The notes under the pieces are model-generated. The model was given only the letters and a program-made list of their open reading frames with translations, was not told the DNA's origin and made no database searches. Shown in pieces: positions 15,452 through 24,448 of a stretch of 60,336 nucleotides of DNA. How positions within the stretch are numbered: position 1 is the first letter of the stretch; each line of letters starts with the position of its first letter. Origin of the DNA: an uncultured Pseudomonadota bacterium (GTDB taxonomy: Bacteria > Myxococcota_A > UBA796 > SXON01); contig CAISIK010000018.1 of assembly GCA_903885375.1 (NCBI GenBank), forward strand, positions 1 to 60,336, written 5' to 3'. The translations under genes and the position numbers were made by a program.

Positions 15452-16855
15452 CTAGGCGTTGACGATGTGGACGGCCTGCCCGATGGCGGCCTTGGCGGCT
15501 TCCATGATGCCCTCCCCGAGCGTGGGATGGGGGTGGATCGTGAGGCCGATGTCGAGGGCTTCGCAGTCCATCTCCACCGCGAGCGCGGCTTCGCTGATGA
15601 GGTCGCTCGCGTGGGAGCCGCAGATGGTCACCCCGAGCACACGCTGGTTCGAGGCATCGATGATGACCTTGATGAAGCCGTCGGTGTCGTTTGTGGTGAG
15701 CGCCCGGCCGATCGCGGCGTAGGGCATCTTGCCGACCTTGACGGTGTAGCCCTTGGCCTTCGCCTCGTGCTCCATGAGGCCGGCGGTGGCGATCTCGGGG
15801 TCGGTGAAGACCACGGCGGGCACCGTCTTCGCCACGTTGTGGGCGGGGTGGCCGGCCACCACCTCGGCGCACACCTCACCCTCGTGGGTGGCCTTGTGGG
15901 CGAGCATCAGGCCGGTGGTGCAATCGCCGATGGCGAAGACGCCGGGCACGCTGGTCTTGAGCTGATCGTCGGTGCGGATGAAGCGCCCTTCCATGGCCAC
16001 GCCGGTGGCCTCGAGGTTGCAGGTGTCGGTGTTGGGGCGGCGGCCCACCGTGACCAGCACGTAGTCCACCTCGACGGACTGCTTGCCGGCCGCCGTTTCG
16101 TAGTGGAGCAGCGCGCCGCCCTCGGCCTCCTCCCAGCCGAGCGCCTTCGCGCTCGTCACGACCTTGACCTTGTCCTTCTTCAGGCGGCGCTCGATCACCT
16201 TGATGGCATCCACGTCGAACCCGGGGAGCACCTGATCGGCCGCCTCGATCACGGTCACCGCGCTGCCGAGCTTGGCGAACATGCCGCCCATCTCGAGGCC
16301 GATGTAGCCGCCGCCGATCACCGCGAGGCGCTTCGGCACCTCGGGGAGCGCGAGGGCCTTGGTGCTGTCGAGCACCCGGGCATCCTTGAACGAGAAGCCG
16401 GGAATCTCGATCGGACGGCTGCCCACCGCCACGATCACGTTCTCGGCCTCCACGCGCACGGGCCCCTCGGCGGTCTGGACCTCGAGCACCTTCGGCGAGA
16501 CGAACCGGGCATCGCCGAGGAGCATGTCGACCTTGTTGGCCTTCAGGAGCGTGCGCACGCCGCCGGTGAGCTTCGACACCACCGAGCCCTTCCAGGCCTG
16601 CAGCTTCGTCATGTTCACCACCGGGGCGCTCGCCACCTCGATGCCCATGGCGCCGGCGTGGGTGATCTCCTCCACGCGCTTGCCCGCCGTGATCAGCGCC
16701 TTCGAGGGGATGCAGCCCACGTTCAGGCACACGCCGCCCCAGTACTCCCGCTCGATCACGAGCGTCTTCACGCCGAGCTGGCCCAGCCGGATTGCGCAGG
16801 GGTAGCCGCCGGGGCCGGCGCCGAGCACCACCGCCGTGTAGGATTTCGTCTCCAT
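15452..16855 (-). CDS. lpdA: Dihydrolipoyl dehydrogenase (E3), 467 aa
   Basis: Flavoprotein that reoxidises lipoamide in 2-oxoacid dehydrogenase and glycine-cleavage complexes. Seen: FAD-binding GAGPGGY (residues 12-18), redox disulfide C43-C48 in GGVCLNVGCIPSK, NAD-binding GGGYIGLE, second FAD motif FAIGDC, and the C-terminal catalytic HPHPTLGE. Length is typical. ATG 16853-16855 has GGAG upstream; the longer open frame is not needed. No E1 or E2 genes lie nearby. The gene is separated by 14 bases from the upstream end of the PNGase-like gene, which is on the same strand. Confidence 0.95.
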   Translation of the reverse strand: METKSYTAVVLGAGPGGYPCAIRLGQLGVKTLVIEREYWGGVCLNVGCIPSKALITAGKRVEEITHAGAMGIEVASAPVVNMTKLQAWKGSVVSKLTGGVRTLLKANKVDMLLGDARFVSPKVLEVQTAEGPVRVEAENVIVAVGSRPIEIPGFSFKDARVLDSTKALALPEVPKRLAVIGGGYIGLEMGGMFAKLGSAVTVIEAADQVLPGFDVDAIKVIERRLKKDKVKVVTSAKALGWEEAEGGALLHYETAAGKQSVEVDYVLVTVGRRPNTDTCNLEATGVAMEGRFIRTDDQLKTSVPGVFAIGDCTTGLMLAHKATHEGEVCAEVVAGHPAHNVAKTVPAVVFTDPEIATAGLMEHEAKAKGYTVKVGKMPYAAIGRALTTNDTDGFIKVIIDASNQRVLGVTICGSHASDLISEAALAVEMDCEALDIGLTIHPHPTLGEGIMEAAKAAIGQAVHIVNA

Positions 16856-16928
16856 CGAACTCTCCGAAAGGGCGCGGGCTCTAACCCGAAACGCCCCCGG
16901 CGCGGCGCCTGCCCTCCTCGCCTTCTGG

Positions 16929-16934
16929 TAGAAT
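16929..16934 (+). promoter_or_regulatory. -10 box (TAGAAT) 6 bases before the 16941 start
   Basis: TAGAAT ends six bases before the ATG at 16941 and no Shine-Dalgarno is present. This is the best match to a -10 consensus among the presumed leaderless starts in the window. Confidence 0.45.
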
Positions 16935-16940
16935 CCGCCC

Positions 16941-17861
16941 ATGCTCTCCCTGCTGCTCATCGCTGGTTGCGGCTGGTGGGAAAAACACCAGGCCTGCTCC
17001 GCGGCGGCCGAAGCCGAAACCAGCGCGTGGACCGCGCTGCACGCCTCCATGGGTCCCGCCGCGGAGATCGCGCGCACCCGCGCCGCGGCCACGGCCGCCG
17101 CGGCCGGAGCGGCCGGTGTAGCCCTCGACACCGTCTCGACCGTCCAGGCCGACAAGCCGGCCCAGTCGCGCGGCGAGGCCGCGCAGGATGCGTTCACCCG
17201 CGCCTCGCGCGTGGGCGGCACCAACGACGGCGCTGCCGAGGCCCGCTGGGTGGACTGGGCCGCCCGGGCCTACGAGCAGGCCACGGAGGCGGAGCGCCGG
17301 GCCGAGCTCACCGTGCGGGTCGAAGAAACGCTGAAGATGCGGGCCGGCGCCGCAGCCGAGGCCGACGTGGCGTTGGCCCTCGCCTACGTGCGCTACGAGA
17401 GCGTGGTGCGCACGGGCGCCGCGCGCGCCGCGCTCACCTTCGATGGCTCCGCGGCTCCCACGCCGCTGCCCACGGAGGAGCCAGACAAGGTGGCCGGAGA
17501 GCGGGCCGCGCTCGATGCGGCCCTCGCTGCGAAGGCGGTGCAGGCGGCGCAGTTCGCGGCCGCGCTCGAAGCGGCCAGCACCGCCGCCTACGAGGCCGAT
17601 CGCGCCGGGCAGGCCGCCAAGTCCACCGGGGACGCCTACGTCTTCCTCGGCTTCCCGGAGTCCGCCACGGCGGCGAAGGCCGCGTCGCTGGCCGCGCAGA
17701 GCGCGGCGTTGCGGGCTGCCGAGCGGGCAACCCACCTGCGGGCGGAGGTGGAAGCGTGGAAGGCGCGCACAGTGGCGCCCCTCGCGGTGGATGCCTCGGC
17801 CACCGCCGCGCTGGCGGCGGCCACGGAGGCCGCCCGCGCCACCCAGCGCGCGTGTGAGTGA
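16941..17861 (+). CDS. Ala-rich coiled-coil lipoprotein, 306 aa
   Basis: Signal MLSLLLIAGC with a lipobox ending at Cys10. The mature part is about one third alanine with regularly spaced Glu/Arg, predicted almost wholly helical, with runs (residues ~130-160, 195-290) suited to coiled coils. No catalytic motif is visible. The ATG has no Shine-Dalgarno but follows a TAGAAT box. Its 3' end overlaps the glycosyltransferase start by 8 bases, so they are probably one transcript. Function unknown. Confidence 0.65.
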   Translation: MLSLLLIAGCGWWEKHQACSAAAEAETSAWTALHASMGPAAEIARTRAAATAAAAGAAGVALDTVSTVQADKPAQSRGEAAQDAFTRASRVGGTNDGAAEARWVDWAARAYEQATEAERRAELTVRVEETLKMRAGAAAEADVALALAYVRYESVVRTGAARAALTFDGSAAPTPLPTEEPDKVAGERAALDAALAAKAVQAAQFAAALEAASTAAYEADRAGQAAKSTGDAYVFLGFPESATAAKAASLAAQSAALRAAERATHLRAEVEAWKARTVAPLAVDASATAALAAATEAARATQRACE

Positions 17862-18825
17862 GTCGCGCGGGTTGATCGTCTCGGCGATCGTGGTCACCCA
17901 TCGCGGCGGCCCCCTCCTCGCCGACTGCCTGGCCTCGCTCGCGAGCCAGTCGCGGCCGCCCGACGAGGTGCTGGTGGTCGTGTCCAACCAGTCCCTGCCC
18001 GTCGAGGCGCCACGCGTGCTCCAGCTCGGCGAGAACGTGGGCTACGCCCGGGCCGCGAACGCCGGCGTGGCCGCCACCACCGGCGAGATCCTCCTCCTCA
18101 ACGACGACACCCGGCTCGATCGGGACTGCGTGGCGGCCCTCGTGGCCGCCTGGCGGGGGCCGGGGGTGTACCAGCCGCGCATCCGGCTCGCCGACGGCAG
18201 CGGCCGGCTCGACAACACCGGCCTCGGCTTCCTCCCCGATGGCAGCGTCTGGGCGCGCGGGCGCAACGGCCCCGACGTGCCGATTCCCGGCGCGCCCGGC
18301 TCCTTCTCCGGGGCGGCCGTGCTCATCGACCGCGCCTCGTGGCAAACGGTGGGCGGGTTCGACGAGCGCTTCGGCAACTTCTGCGAGGACCTCGACCTCT
18401 CCCTGCGTCTGCACCGGCGGGGGGTGCCGTTCCACACCGTCCACCCCGCGCTCGTGGAGCACCACCTCGGCGCCTCCTGGGGGCGGGTGTCGGCCGAGAA
18501 GGTGCGGCTCCTCGAGCGCAACCACGTCCGGGCCTCGGTGCGGTCCCTGCCCGCCGCCGCGCTCCTCACCCTCCTCCCGGCCACGCTCGCCCGCTACGGG
18601 CTCTTCGCCGGCCTCGCCGCCACCTCGCGTGGTCCGGGCGCCCGCGTCCCCAACGACGCCCGCACCGCCGCCCTCGTCGGCCTCGCCGAGGGCCTCCGCG
18701 ACGTGCCCACCTGGTGGTCCGACCGCCAGGCCGACCGCCCCCACTGGACGGTCGACGACCGCGCCATGCTCCGCCGCATGTGGCGGGGCCGCGCGCGCTG
18801 GGAAGACCTGCGGCGGGCGGGATAG
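17854..18825 (+). CDS. Family 2 glycosyltransferase (rhamnosyltransferase-like), 323 aa
   Basis: GT-A fold: IVSAIVVTHRGGPLLADCLASL at the N-terminus, LGENVGYARAANAGVAATTGE, then the nucleotide-sugar/metal motif LLNDDTRL (DxD-like DDT) and acceptor-side GGFDERFGNFCEDLDLSLRL (ED motif). The C-terminal ~90 residues are hydrophobic then Arg-rich and may touch the membrane. GTG at 17854-17856 overlaps the lipoprotein end by 8 bases. Followed 43 bases later by a second glycosyltransferase, so both probably act on one surface glycan; sugar and acceptor cannot be read. Confidence 0.85.
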   Translation: MSESRGLIVSAIVVTHRGGPLLADCLASLASQSRPPDEVLVVVSNQSLPVEAPRVLQLGENVGYARAANAGVAATTGEILLLNDDTRLDRDCVAALVAAWRGPGVYQPRIRLADGSGRLDNTGLGFLPDGSVWARGRNGPDVPIPGAPGSFSGAAVLIDRASWQTVGGFDERFGNFCEDLDLSLRLHRRGVPFHTVHPALVEHHLGASWGRVSAEKVRLLERNHVRASVRSLPAAALLTLLPATLARYGLFAGLAATSRGPGARVPNDARTAALVGLAEGLRDVPTWWSDRQADRPHWTVDDRAMLRRMWRGRARWEDLRRAG

Positions 18826-18868
18826 GCAGGCGCGTGCCCCGACCCGCCGGCCACCCGGGCGCACCCGC

Positions 18869-19531
18869 ATGATCGCGGTGGTGCTCCCCACCCTCGACAC
18901 GCCGGATGCGCTCGGCCGCGTGCTCGACGAGCTGCCCCCCGCGCTCCCCGCGTTCGTGGTGGACGATGGCAGCCGCACGCCGGTGGAGGGCGTCCGCACC
19001 CGGCCGCACACCTTCTGGCTACGCCATCCCGTGAACCGCGGCTACGGCGCGGCCCAGAAGACGGGCTTCGCCGCGGCGCTCGCGGCTGGGGCCAGCCGGG
19101 TGGTCCTCCTCCACGGCGATGGCCAGTACGGCACCGAGGCCACGCTCGCCCTCGCCGATGCCCTCGACGGCGCCGACGCCGTGCTCGGCAGCCGCTTCCT
19201 GAGCGACCCCGACGTGATCCCCGGTTGGCGACGCTGGGGCAACCGCGGCCTCACCGCGCTGGCCAACCTCCGCTTCCACACCACCTTCTCCGAGCTTCAC
19301 ACCGGCGCGCGGGCCTACTCGGCCGACGCGCTGCGCAGCCTCCCGCTCCCGTCGTTCAGCGACGACTTCGTGTTCGACCAGGAGATGATCGTCCACCTCC
19401 TCCGCGCGGGGCGCCACATCGTGGAGCGGCCGGTGGGCACGCACTACGGCGAGGGTTCGCGGTCGATCTCGTTCCGGCGCTCGCTGCGGTACGGGTTGGC
19501 TTGCGTGCGCACCATCACCAGGGCCGGGTAG
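18869..19531 (+). CDS. Family 2 glycosyltransferase (DPM1/GtrB-like), 220 aa
   Basis: Compact GT-A domain: IAVVLPTLDTPDALGRVLDELP, AFVVDDGSRTP, NRGYGAAQKTGFAAAL, then LLHGDGQYG (catalytic DxQ typical of polyprenyl-phosphate-sugar synthases) and SRFL. The later ELHTGARAYSADALRSLP also fits that group. There are no C-terminal membrane helices, so it would be a soluble or peripheral type. ATG 18869-18871. Likely to work with the preceding transferase on a lipid-linked or surface glycan. Confidence 0.8.
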   Translation: MIAVVLPTLDTPDALGRVLDELPPALPAFVVDDGSRTPVEGVRTRPHTFWLRHPVNRGYGAAQKTGFAAALAAGASRVVLLHGDGQYGTEATLALADALDGADAVLGSRFLSDPDVIPGWRRWGNRGLTALANLRFHTTFSELHTGARAYSADALRSLPLPSFSDDFVFDQEMIVHLLRAGRHIVERPVGTHYGEGSRSISFRRSLRYGLACVRTITRAG

Positions 19532-19864
19532 CGCGGGACACCATCGTCCCGTCTGGCGATTTGTGTGGAGGCGGGACGGAAGCCGCGCCGCGACCCACCT
19601 CGGGGGCTGCGCGGCCTGCCGCGCGGCTCGGCGCAACCGGGGCGGCTGCCGCGACGCGGATGGGGCAACCGGCCGCGCGCTTCAGGCCCCCCGATCGCGC
19701 CGCAAACCGCGCCGGCCTCGGCACCCCCAGCGGACGGTCGCGGCGGTTTGCCCGACCCTGCCGCAAGCCACGCCGCGGCCCCCTCGCGCAGCCGGACCGC
19801 CGGGGCCGGGTTCGGCGCCGCCGGGGGCTCACCTGCCGCCGCGGAGATCGGTTACCCTCGCGCC
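19532..19864 (+). other. 333-bp gap ahead of the molybdenum-hydroxylase operon
   Basis: No gene supported here; an open frame crosses it but reads as Arg/Ala/Pro-rich noise. A hairpin with arms CGTCCCG (19545-19551) and CGGGACG (19572-19578) and a 20-base loop lies just after the glycosyltransferase stop and may end that transcript. The last bases hold TACCCT (19853-19858), six bases before the ATG at 19865, a candidate -10 box for a leaderless start. No known riboswitch is recognisable. Confidence 0.35.
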
Positions 19865-22042
19865 ATGGTCATCGGCACTTCCCCGCCGCGTCGCGACGGG
19901 ATGGACAAGCTCACGGGAAGGTCGTTGTACTCCGACGATCTGCGCCCCGACGGCGTCTGGTACGGCGCCACGGTTCGGAGCACCCGGGCCCACGCCCGAC
20001 TTCGAAGCGTGCGACGCAGCGAAGACTTCGACTGGTCGAACGTGGTTTTCGTCACGGCGGCCGACATTCCGGGCCTCAACGTCGTGAGCCTGATGACCGA
20101 CGACCAGCCCGTGCTGGCCGACGGGCTGGTCCGCCACGTCACCGAGCCCATCGCGCTGGTGGCGGCGCCCACGCGCGAGCTCGCGCTCGAGGCCGTGCGC
20201 CACGTGCTCGTGGAGTACGAGGACCTGCCCGCGCTGTTCGATCCACTGGTGGCCGAGGGCCACGGGGTGCGGATCTTCGGCGAAGACAACGTGTACAAGC
20301 GCATCCACATCGAGCACGGCACGCGCACCAACACCACTGCGCACCTCATCCGCGGCCGGTACACCACCGGGCTCCAGGAGCAGCTCTACATCGAGCCGCA
20401 GAGCATGATCGCCGAGCTCCGTCCCGACGGCGGCATCACGCTCACGGGGTCGATGCAGTGCCCCTACTACATCGACCGGGCCGTCAAACGCATGCTCGGG
20501 CACGACCGCGTGAACGTGGCGCAGGCCGTCACGGGCGGCGGGTTCGGGGGCAAGGAGGAGTACCCGTCCATCCTCGCGTGCCACGCCAGCCTGCTCGCGT
20601 TGGCGGCGGGGCGTCCCGTGAAGATCACCTACCGGCGCGATGAAGACCTGCGGGCCACCACCAAGCGGCACCCCGCGATCATCGACCTCGCCACGCTCGT
20701 CTCCTCCGATGGCCGCCTGCTTGAGCTGCACGGGCGGATATGGATGGATGGGGGCGCCTACCACACGCTCTCCACCGTGGTGCTCAGCCGGGCCATCCTG
20801 CACGTGCAAGGGCCCTACCGGTGCCCCTATGTCGATCTCGAAGGCACCGTCGTGGCCACCAACACCCCGCCCAATGGCGCCTTCCGGGGCTTCGGCGCGC
20901 CCCAGGCGCAGTGGGCGATGGAGCGCCACATGGACCGTATCGCCCGGCACGTGGGCATGGATCCGTTGGCGCTCCGCCGGCTGAACCTCGTGGTGGATGG
21001 GGATGTGACGGCCACCGGCCAGACCCTCCGGAACCCCGGTGGCTTCGCGGTCCTCGAGGCCGCCGAACGGGCGGCGACCGCACCGGTGAAGCGGAAGCAC
21101 GTGCGCCCCGGTGTGGTGGGCGCGGAGATGCGCGAAGGCCGCGGGGTGGCGCTGGCCTGGCACGGCTGCGGCTTCACTGGAAACGGCGAGGCGAAGATTC
21201 GGGGCACCGTCGGGCTCGAGCTCCGGGGCAACCAGGTGGCGGTGCTGAGCTCATCGACCGACATCGGGCAGGGAACCGAGACGATCTTCCCGATGATCGT
21301 GGCCGACACGCTGGGCATTCCCATGTCGCGGGTGTTCAACACGGCGCACGATACGGGTTTTGTGCCCGACTCCGGGCCCACGGTGGCGAGCCGCACGGCG
21401 ATGGTCGTGGGCGGAACGTGCGAGAAGGCCGCGCAGCGCCTCCTCCGGGCGTTGCGCGAGGCCCACGGCGAGGGCGACTTCGACACGCTCGCGGCCCGGG
21501 CGGCCGCGGCGGGAACGCCCATGCGCGTGAACGAGACCTACGAGGTCGATGCCAGCGTGCAGTGGAACCCCGACACCTACCAAGGGGATGCCTACCCCTG
21601 CTACGGCTGGTCCTGCGTGATCGTGGACCTTCGGGTCGACGTCGACACGGGCGAGATCATCTACGACCGGGTGGTGACCGCCACCGACGTGGGCAAGGCG
21701 CTCTCGCCGGTGCTCGCGGCGGGCCAGATCGAGGGCGGCACGCTGCAGGCGCTCGGCTGGGCCACGCAAGAGGAGGTCGTGCTCGACGCGCAGGGCTGCA
21801 TGCGCAACGACCGGCTCACCAACTACATCATCCCTACCGCGCTCGATGGTCCCGAGATGGTGACCGAGCTGGTGGAGATTCCCTACGAAGGCGGGCCGTT
21901 CGGCGCCAAGGGCATCGGCGAGATCCCGATGGATGCCCCGGCGGCGGCGGTCGCGCAGGCGATCGAGGCGGCCTGCGGGGCGGTGCTCGACAGCCTGCCC
22001 ATGACGCCAGAACGTGTATTCGCGGCGATGGAGGCCAGGTGA
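19865..22042 (+). CDS. Molybdopterin-binding subunit of a xanthine-dehydrogenase-family hydroxylase, 725 aa
   Basis: Large subunit of a molybdenum hydroxylase. Seen: N-terminal MDKLTGRSLYSDDL, molybdopterin-contacting TGGGFGGKEEYPS, NGAFRGFGAPQAQWAME, STDIGQGTET, and C-terminal PFGAKGIGEIP with the Glu that acts as base at the metal. Length is that of separate XdhB/CoxL-type subunits. Gene order here is molybdenum, 2Fe-2S, FAD, with start/stop overlaps between all three. Substrate unknown; purine, aldehyde or heterocycle oxidation are all possible. Start ATG 19865; a longer frame upstream has no coding character. Confidence 0.85.
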   Translation: MVIGTSPPRRDGMDKLTGRSLYSDDLRPDGVWYGATVRSTRAHARLRSVRRSEDFDWSNVVFVTAADIPGLNVVSLMTDDQPVLADGLVRHVTEPIALVAAPTRELALEAVRHVLVEYEDLPALFDPLVAEGHGVRIFGEDNVYKRIHIEHGTRTNTTAHLIRGRYTTGLQEQLYIEPQSMIAELRPDGGITLTGSMQCPYYIDRAVKRMLGHDRVNVAQAVTGGGFGGKEEYPSILACHASLLALAAGRPVKITYRRDEDLRATTKRHPAIIDLATLVSSDGRLLELHGRIWMDGGAYHTLSTVVLSRAILHVQGPYRCPYVDLEGTVVATNTPPNGAFRGFGAPQAQWAMERHMDRIARHVGMDPLALRRLNLVVDGDVTATGQTLRNPGGFAVLEAAERAATAPVKRKHVRPGVVGAEMREGRGVALAWHGCGFTGNGEAKIRGTVGLELRGNQVAVLSSSTDIGQGTETIFPMIVADTLGIPMSRVFNTAHDTGFVPDSGPTVASRTAMVVGGTCEKAAQRLLRALREAHGEGDFDTLAARAAAAGTPMRVNETYEVDASVQWNPDTYQGDAYPCYGWSCVIVDLRVDVDTGEIIYDRVVTATDVGKALSPVLAAGQIEGGTLQALGWATQEEVVLDAQGCMRNDRLTNYIIPTALDGPEMVTELVEIPYEGGPFGAKGIGEIPMDAPAAAVAQAIEAACGAVLDSLPMTPERVFAAMEAR

Positions 22043-22500
22043 TCGTCCGGTTCAACTGCAATGGTCGTTCCGTCCAGGTCGACACGCCGCCCATGGCCCG
22101 ACTGCTCGATGTGCTCCGGGAGGACCTGCGCCTCGTGGGGAGCAAGGAGGGCTGCGGCGAGGGGGAGTGCGGCGCCTGCACGGTGCGGGTGGATGGCGAG
22201 CCAGTGATGAGCTGCCTCGTGCCGGTGGCCCAGATCGAGGGATGCCGCGTGCAGACCATCGAGGGGCTCGGCAACCCCATCGTCCACGCCGTGCAGACCG
22301 CCATGCTCGCCACCGGCGGCGCCCAGTGCGGCATCTGCACGCCGGGCATCTGCATGAGCGCCGCGGCGCTCCTCGACGTCGATCCGCACCCCACGCCCGA
22401 CGCCGTGCGGGTGGCCCTCGCCGGCAACCTCTGCCGGTGCACCGGCTACCAGAAGGTGATCGACGCCGTGTGCGGCGCGCTCGCCGAGCGGGAGGCCTGA
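22039..22500 (+). CDS. 2Fe-2S subunit of the same hydroxylase, 153 aa
   Basis: Carries two [2Fe-2S] clusters that pass electrons from the molybdenum site to FAD. The plant-ferredoxin-type site is C39, C44, C47 and a later Cys (GCGEGECGACT...MSC), and the helical site is CGICTPG plus CRCTGY. The GTG at 22039-22041 overlaps the stop of the large subunit (GTGA), and the stop overlaps the next ATG (TGATG), so the three subunits are translationally coupled. Typical family length. Confidence 0.9.
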   Translation: MIVRFNCNGRSVQVDTPPMARLLDVLREDLRLVGSKEGCGEGECGACTVRVDGEPVMSCLVPVAQIEGCRVQTIEGLGNPIVHAVQTAMLATGGAQCGICTPGICMSAAALLDVDPHPTPDAVRVALAGNLCRCTGYQKVIDAVCGALAEREA

Positions 22501-23318
22501 TGCTGCGCTGTGAAGCTCCCGTCTTCCGACCGCGAACGCTCGATGAGGCCTTCGCCATGCGCGCCGCGATGCCCGATGCCACCGTGCTGGCCGGCGGAAC
22601 CGACGTGATGGTGTACCTCGAGGGCGGCGTGCTCAAGCCCACGCGCATCATCGATCTCTGGGGCTGCCCCGGCATGCGCGAGCTGCGGTTCACCACGGGC
22701 GGGCAGGTGTACGGCGCCGGTCTGACCTGCACCGACGTGCTCCGCGCGATGCACTCCCACCCGCTCCTGCGCGATGCCGCCGCCACGGTGGGCGCCACCC
22801 AGATCCAGAACCGCGCCACCCTCGGCGGCAACATCTGCAACAGCTCCCCCGCGGGCGACACGCTCCCGGTGTGGCTGGCCCTGCGCGCCGAGTTCGAGCT
22901 GGGCTGCGTGCGGGGCTTCCGCCGCGTTCCCGCGTCGGGGTTCTGGCGGGGGTACAAGAAGATCGACATGCAGCCCGACGAGCTGCTGGTGGCGATCCGC
23001 GTGCCCGCGCTCGCCGGCCACATGCACTTCCGCAAGGTCGGCACCCGCATGGCGCAGTCGATCTCCAAGGTCGTTTTCGCGGGCCGGTACTCGGTGGGCA
23101 AGGAAGCCTGCCTCGCGTTCGGAGCGGTGGGGCCCACGCCGATGCGGTGTACCGCCGCCGAGGCCGCGCTGGTGTCCGGCGCCTCCATCAACGAGGTGGT
23201 GAGCCTCGTGGAGCAGGAGGTGCTCCCGATCGACGACATCCGCTCCACCGCGCTCTACCGCCGCAAGGTGGCCGGTCGCATCGTACGCCGCTGGCTGGAC
23301 AACCTGCCGCGTGCCTGA
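22500..23318 (+). CDS. FAD-binding subunit of the same hydroxylase, 272 aa
   Basis: Medium subunit of the molybdenum hydroxylase. FAD contacts are visible in VLAGGTDVMVYLEGG (pyrophosphate loop) and ATLGGNICNSSPAGDTLP (the second FAD motif). The C-terminal domain (FGAVGPTPMRC) matches the CO-dehydrogenase flavoprotein C-terminal fold. Unlike the flavin subunit at 53005 it lacks a four-Cys insertion. The ATG overlaps the upstream stop, and its 3' end overlaps the hydrolase by 8 bases. Confidence 0.88.
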   Translation: MLRCEAPVFRPRTLDEAFAMRAAMPDATVLAGGTDVMVYLEGGVLKPTRIIDLWGCPGMRELRFTTGGQVYGAGLTCTDVLRAMHSHPLLRDAAATVGATQIQNRATLGGNICNSSPAGDTLPVWLALRAEFELGCVRGFRRVPASGFWRGYKKIDMQPDELLVAIRVPALAGHMHFRKVGTRMAQSISKVVFAGRYSVGKEACLAFGAVGPTPMRCTAAEAALVSGASINEVVSLVEQEVLPIDDIRSTALYRRKVAGRIVRRWLDNLPRA

Positions 23319-24120
23319 GGTTTCTCGCGGCGGCGTCCGCATCCACTACGAGGTGGCCGGACACGGACAGCCGGTGCTCCTGCTCATGGGGCTCGGCGTG
23401 CCCGCGCGGGGCTGGCTGCCCCAGATCGAAGGCTTGCAGTCAGGCTACCGCCTGCTCCTCCCCGACAACCGCGGGTGCGGCCAGTCGGATGCGCCCCCGG
23501 GGCCCTACAGCATGTCCCAGTTCGCCGACGATGCCCGCGCGGTGCTCGATGCCGAAGGCGTGGCGAGCGCACACGTCGTGGGCATCTCCATGGGCGGCAT
23601 GATCGCGCAGCGCCTCGCGTTGGACACACCGCAGCGCGTTCGGAGCCTGGCCCTCCTCGCCACCCATGCGGGCGGGCCCACCGCCATCCCCACCGCCAAG
23701 GCCCTCACGATCTTCCGCCGGCTGGGGACAGGCCCCACGGCCCAGGAGCGCTTCGACCTCATGGGGGAGCTGCTCTACTCGCCCGCGTTCTTCCGGCAGC
23801 ATCGCGAAACGCTCCGTCACAGCATGCGCGACCCGGCGCTCGCCCGCCAGATGACGCCGGCGGCGTGGCGCGCCCAGGTCTCCGCGATCACGGGACACCT
23901 CACCCTCCACCAGCTCGGTCGCCTCGCGCACCTGCCCGCCCTCATCGCCACCGGCACCGACGACCTCGCCGTCCGGCCCATCAACTCCCGCTTCCTCGGG
24001 GCCGCGCTGCCGCGGGCGAGGCGGGTGCAGTGGGCCGGCGTGGGGCACGGCTGCAACGTGGAGGCGGCCGAACAGGTGAACGAGGAACTACGCCGTCTGT
24101 TCGTTTCCGCGCCTACTTGA
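23311..24120 (+). CDS. Alpha/beta hydrolase, 269 aa
   Basis: Typical serine hydrolase: HG-like loop VLLLMGLGVPARGW, strand-4 PDNRGCGQSD, nucleophile elbow VVGISMGGMIAQ, acidic residue in ATGTDDLAV, and histidine in GVGHGCNVEAA. The GTG start overlaps the flavin-subunit gene by 8 bases, so it belongs to the molybdenum-hydroxylase operon and may cleave a product or precursor of that enzyme (esterase, lactonase or amidase). Its 3' end overlaps the convergent cytochrome gene by 8 bases. Confidence 0.85.
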   Translation: MPEVSRGGVRIHYEVAGHGQPVLLLMGLGVPARGWLPQIEGLQSGYRLLLPDNRGCGQSDAPPGPYSMSQFADDARAVLDAEGVASAHVVGISMGGMIAQRLALDTPQRVRSLALLATHAGGPTAIPTAKALTIFRRLGTGPTAQERFDLMGELLYSPAFFRQHRETLRHSMRDPALARQMTPAAWRAQVSAITGHLTLHQLGRLAHLPALIATGTDDLAVRPINSRFLGAALPRARRVQWAGVGHGCNVEAAEQVNEELRRLFVSAPT

Positions 24121-24448
24121 AGGTGGCCCGGAGGTACACGAGCACGTCGGCGGCTTCGGAGGCGCCCACCTCGTAGATCGCGGGCATCTGCCCCTTGCCC
24201 TCGGTGAGCACGGAGAGGATGCGTTCGTCGCTGAGCTGCGGCACGCGCACCGAAAGATCGGCCGGCGTGAGGGCGCCAGCGCCCGTGTCGTAGAGCGTGG
24301 CCGGGGCGGTCGAGGTGTCCGAGACGGCAGCGGGCGCCGCGCCGTGGCACCGGGCGCAGGTGTAGTTGTACTCGCTCGCCCCGGCTGCCTCGTCACCAAG
24401 GAGGCAGCCGGTCGACACGAGAACCAGCGGCAGGGCGATACGGCTCAT
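24113..24448 (-). CDS. Small c-type cytochrome lipoprotein, 111 aa
   Basis: Signal MSRIALPLVLVSTGC with lipid-modified Cys15, then one haem-binding CARCH motif and a distal Met candidate in GKGQMPAI, the pattern of class I cytochrome c. It would carry electrons on the periplasmic face of a membrane. ATG overlaps the uvrC stop (ATGA, 24445-24448). A TAGTAC box six bases ahead of the ATG, inside uvrC, could give it a separate leaderless transcript. Confidence 0.82.
   Translation of the reverse strand: MSRIALPLVLVSTGCLLGDEAAGASEYNYTCARCHGAAPAAVSDTSTAPATLYDTGAGALTPADLSVRVPQLSDERILSVLTEGKGQMPAIYEVGASEAADVLVYLRATFK

Noticed and set aside
19532..19864. Possible riboswitch before the molybdenum hydroxylase
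   Set aside because: The only clear hairpin is a 7-bp stem near the previous stop; no conserved molybdenum-cofactor riboswitch pattern is recognisable.
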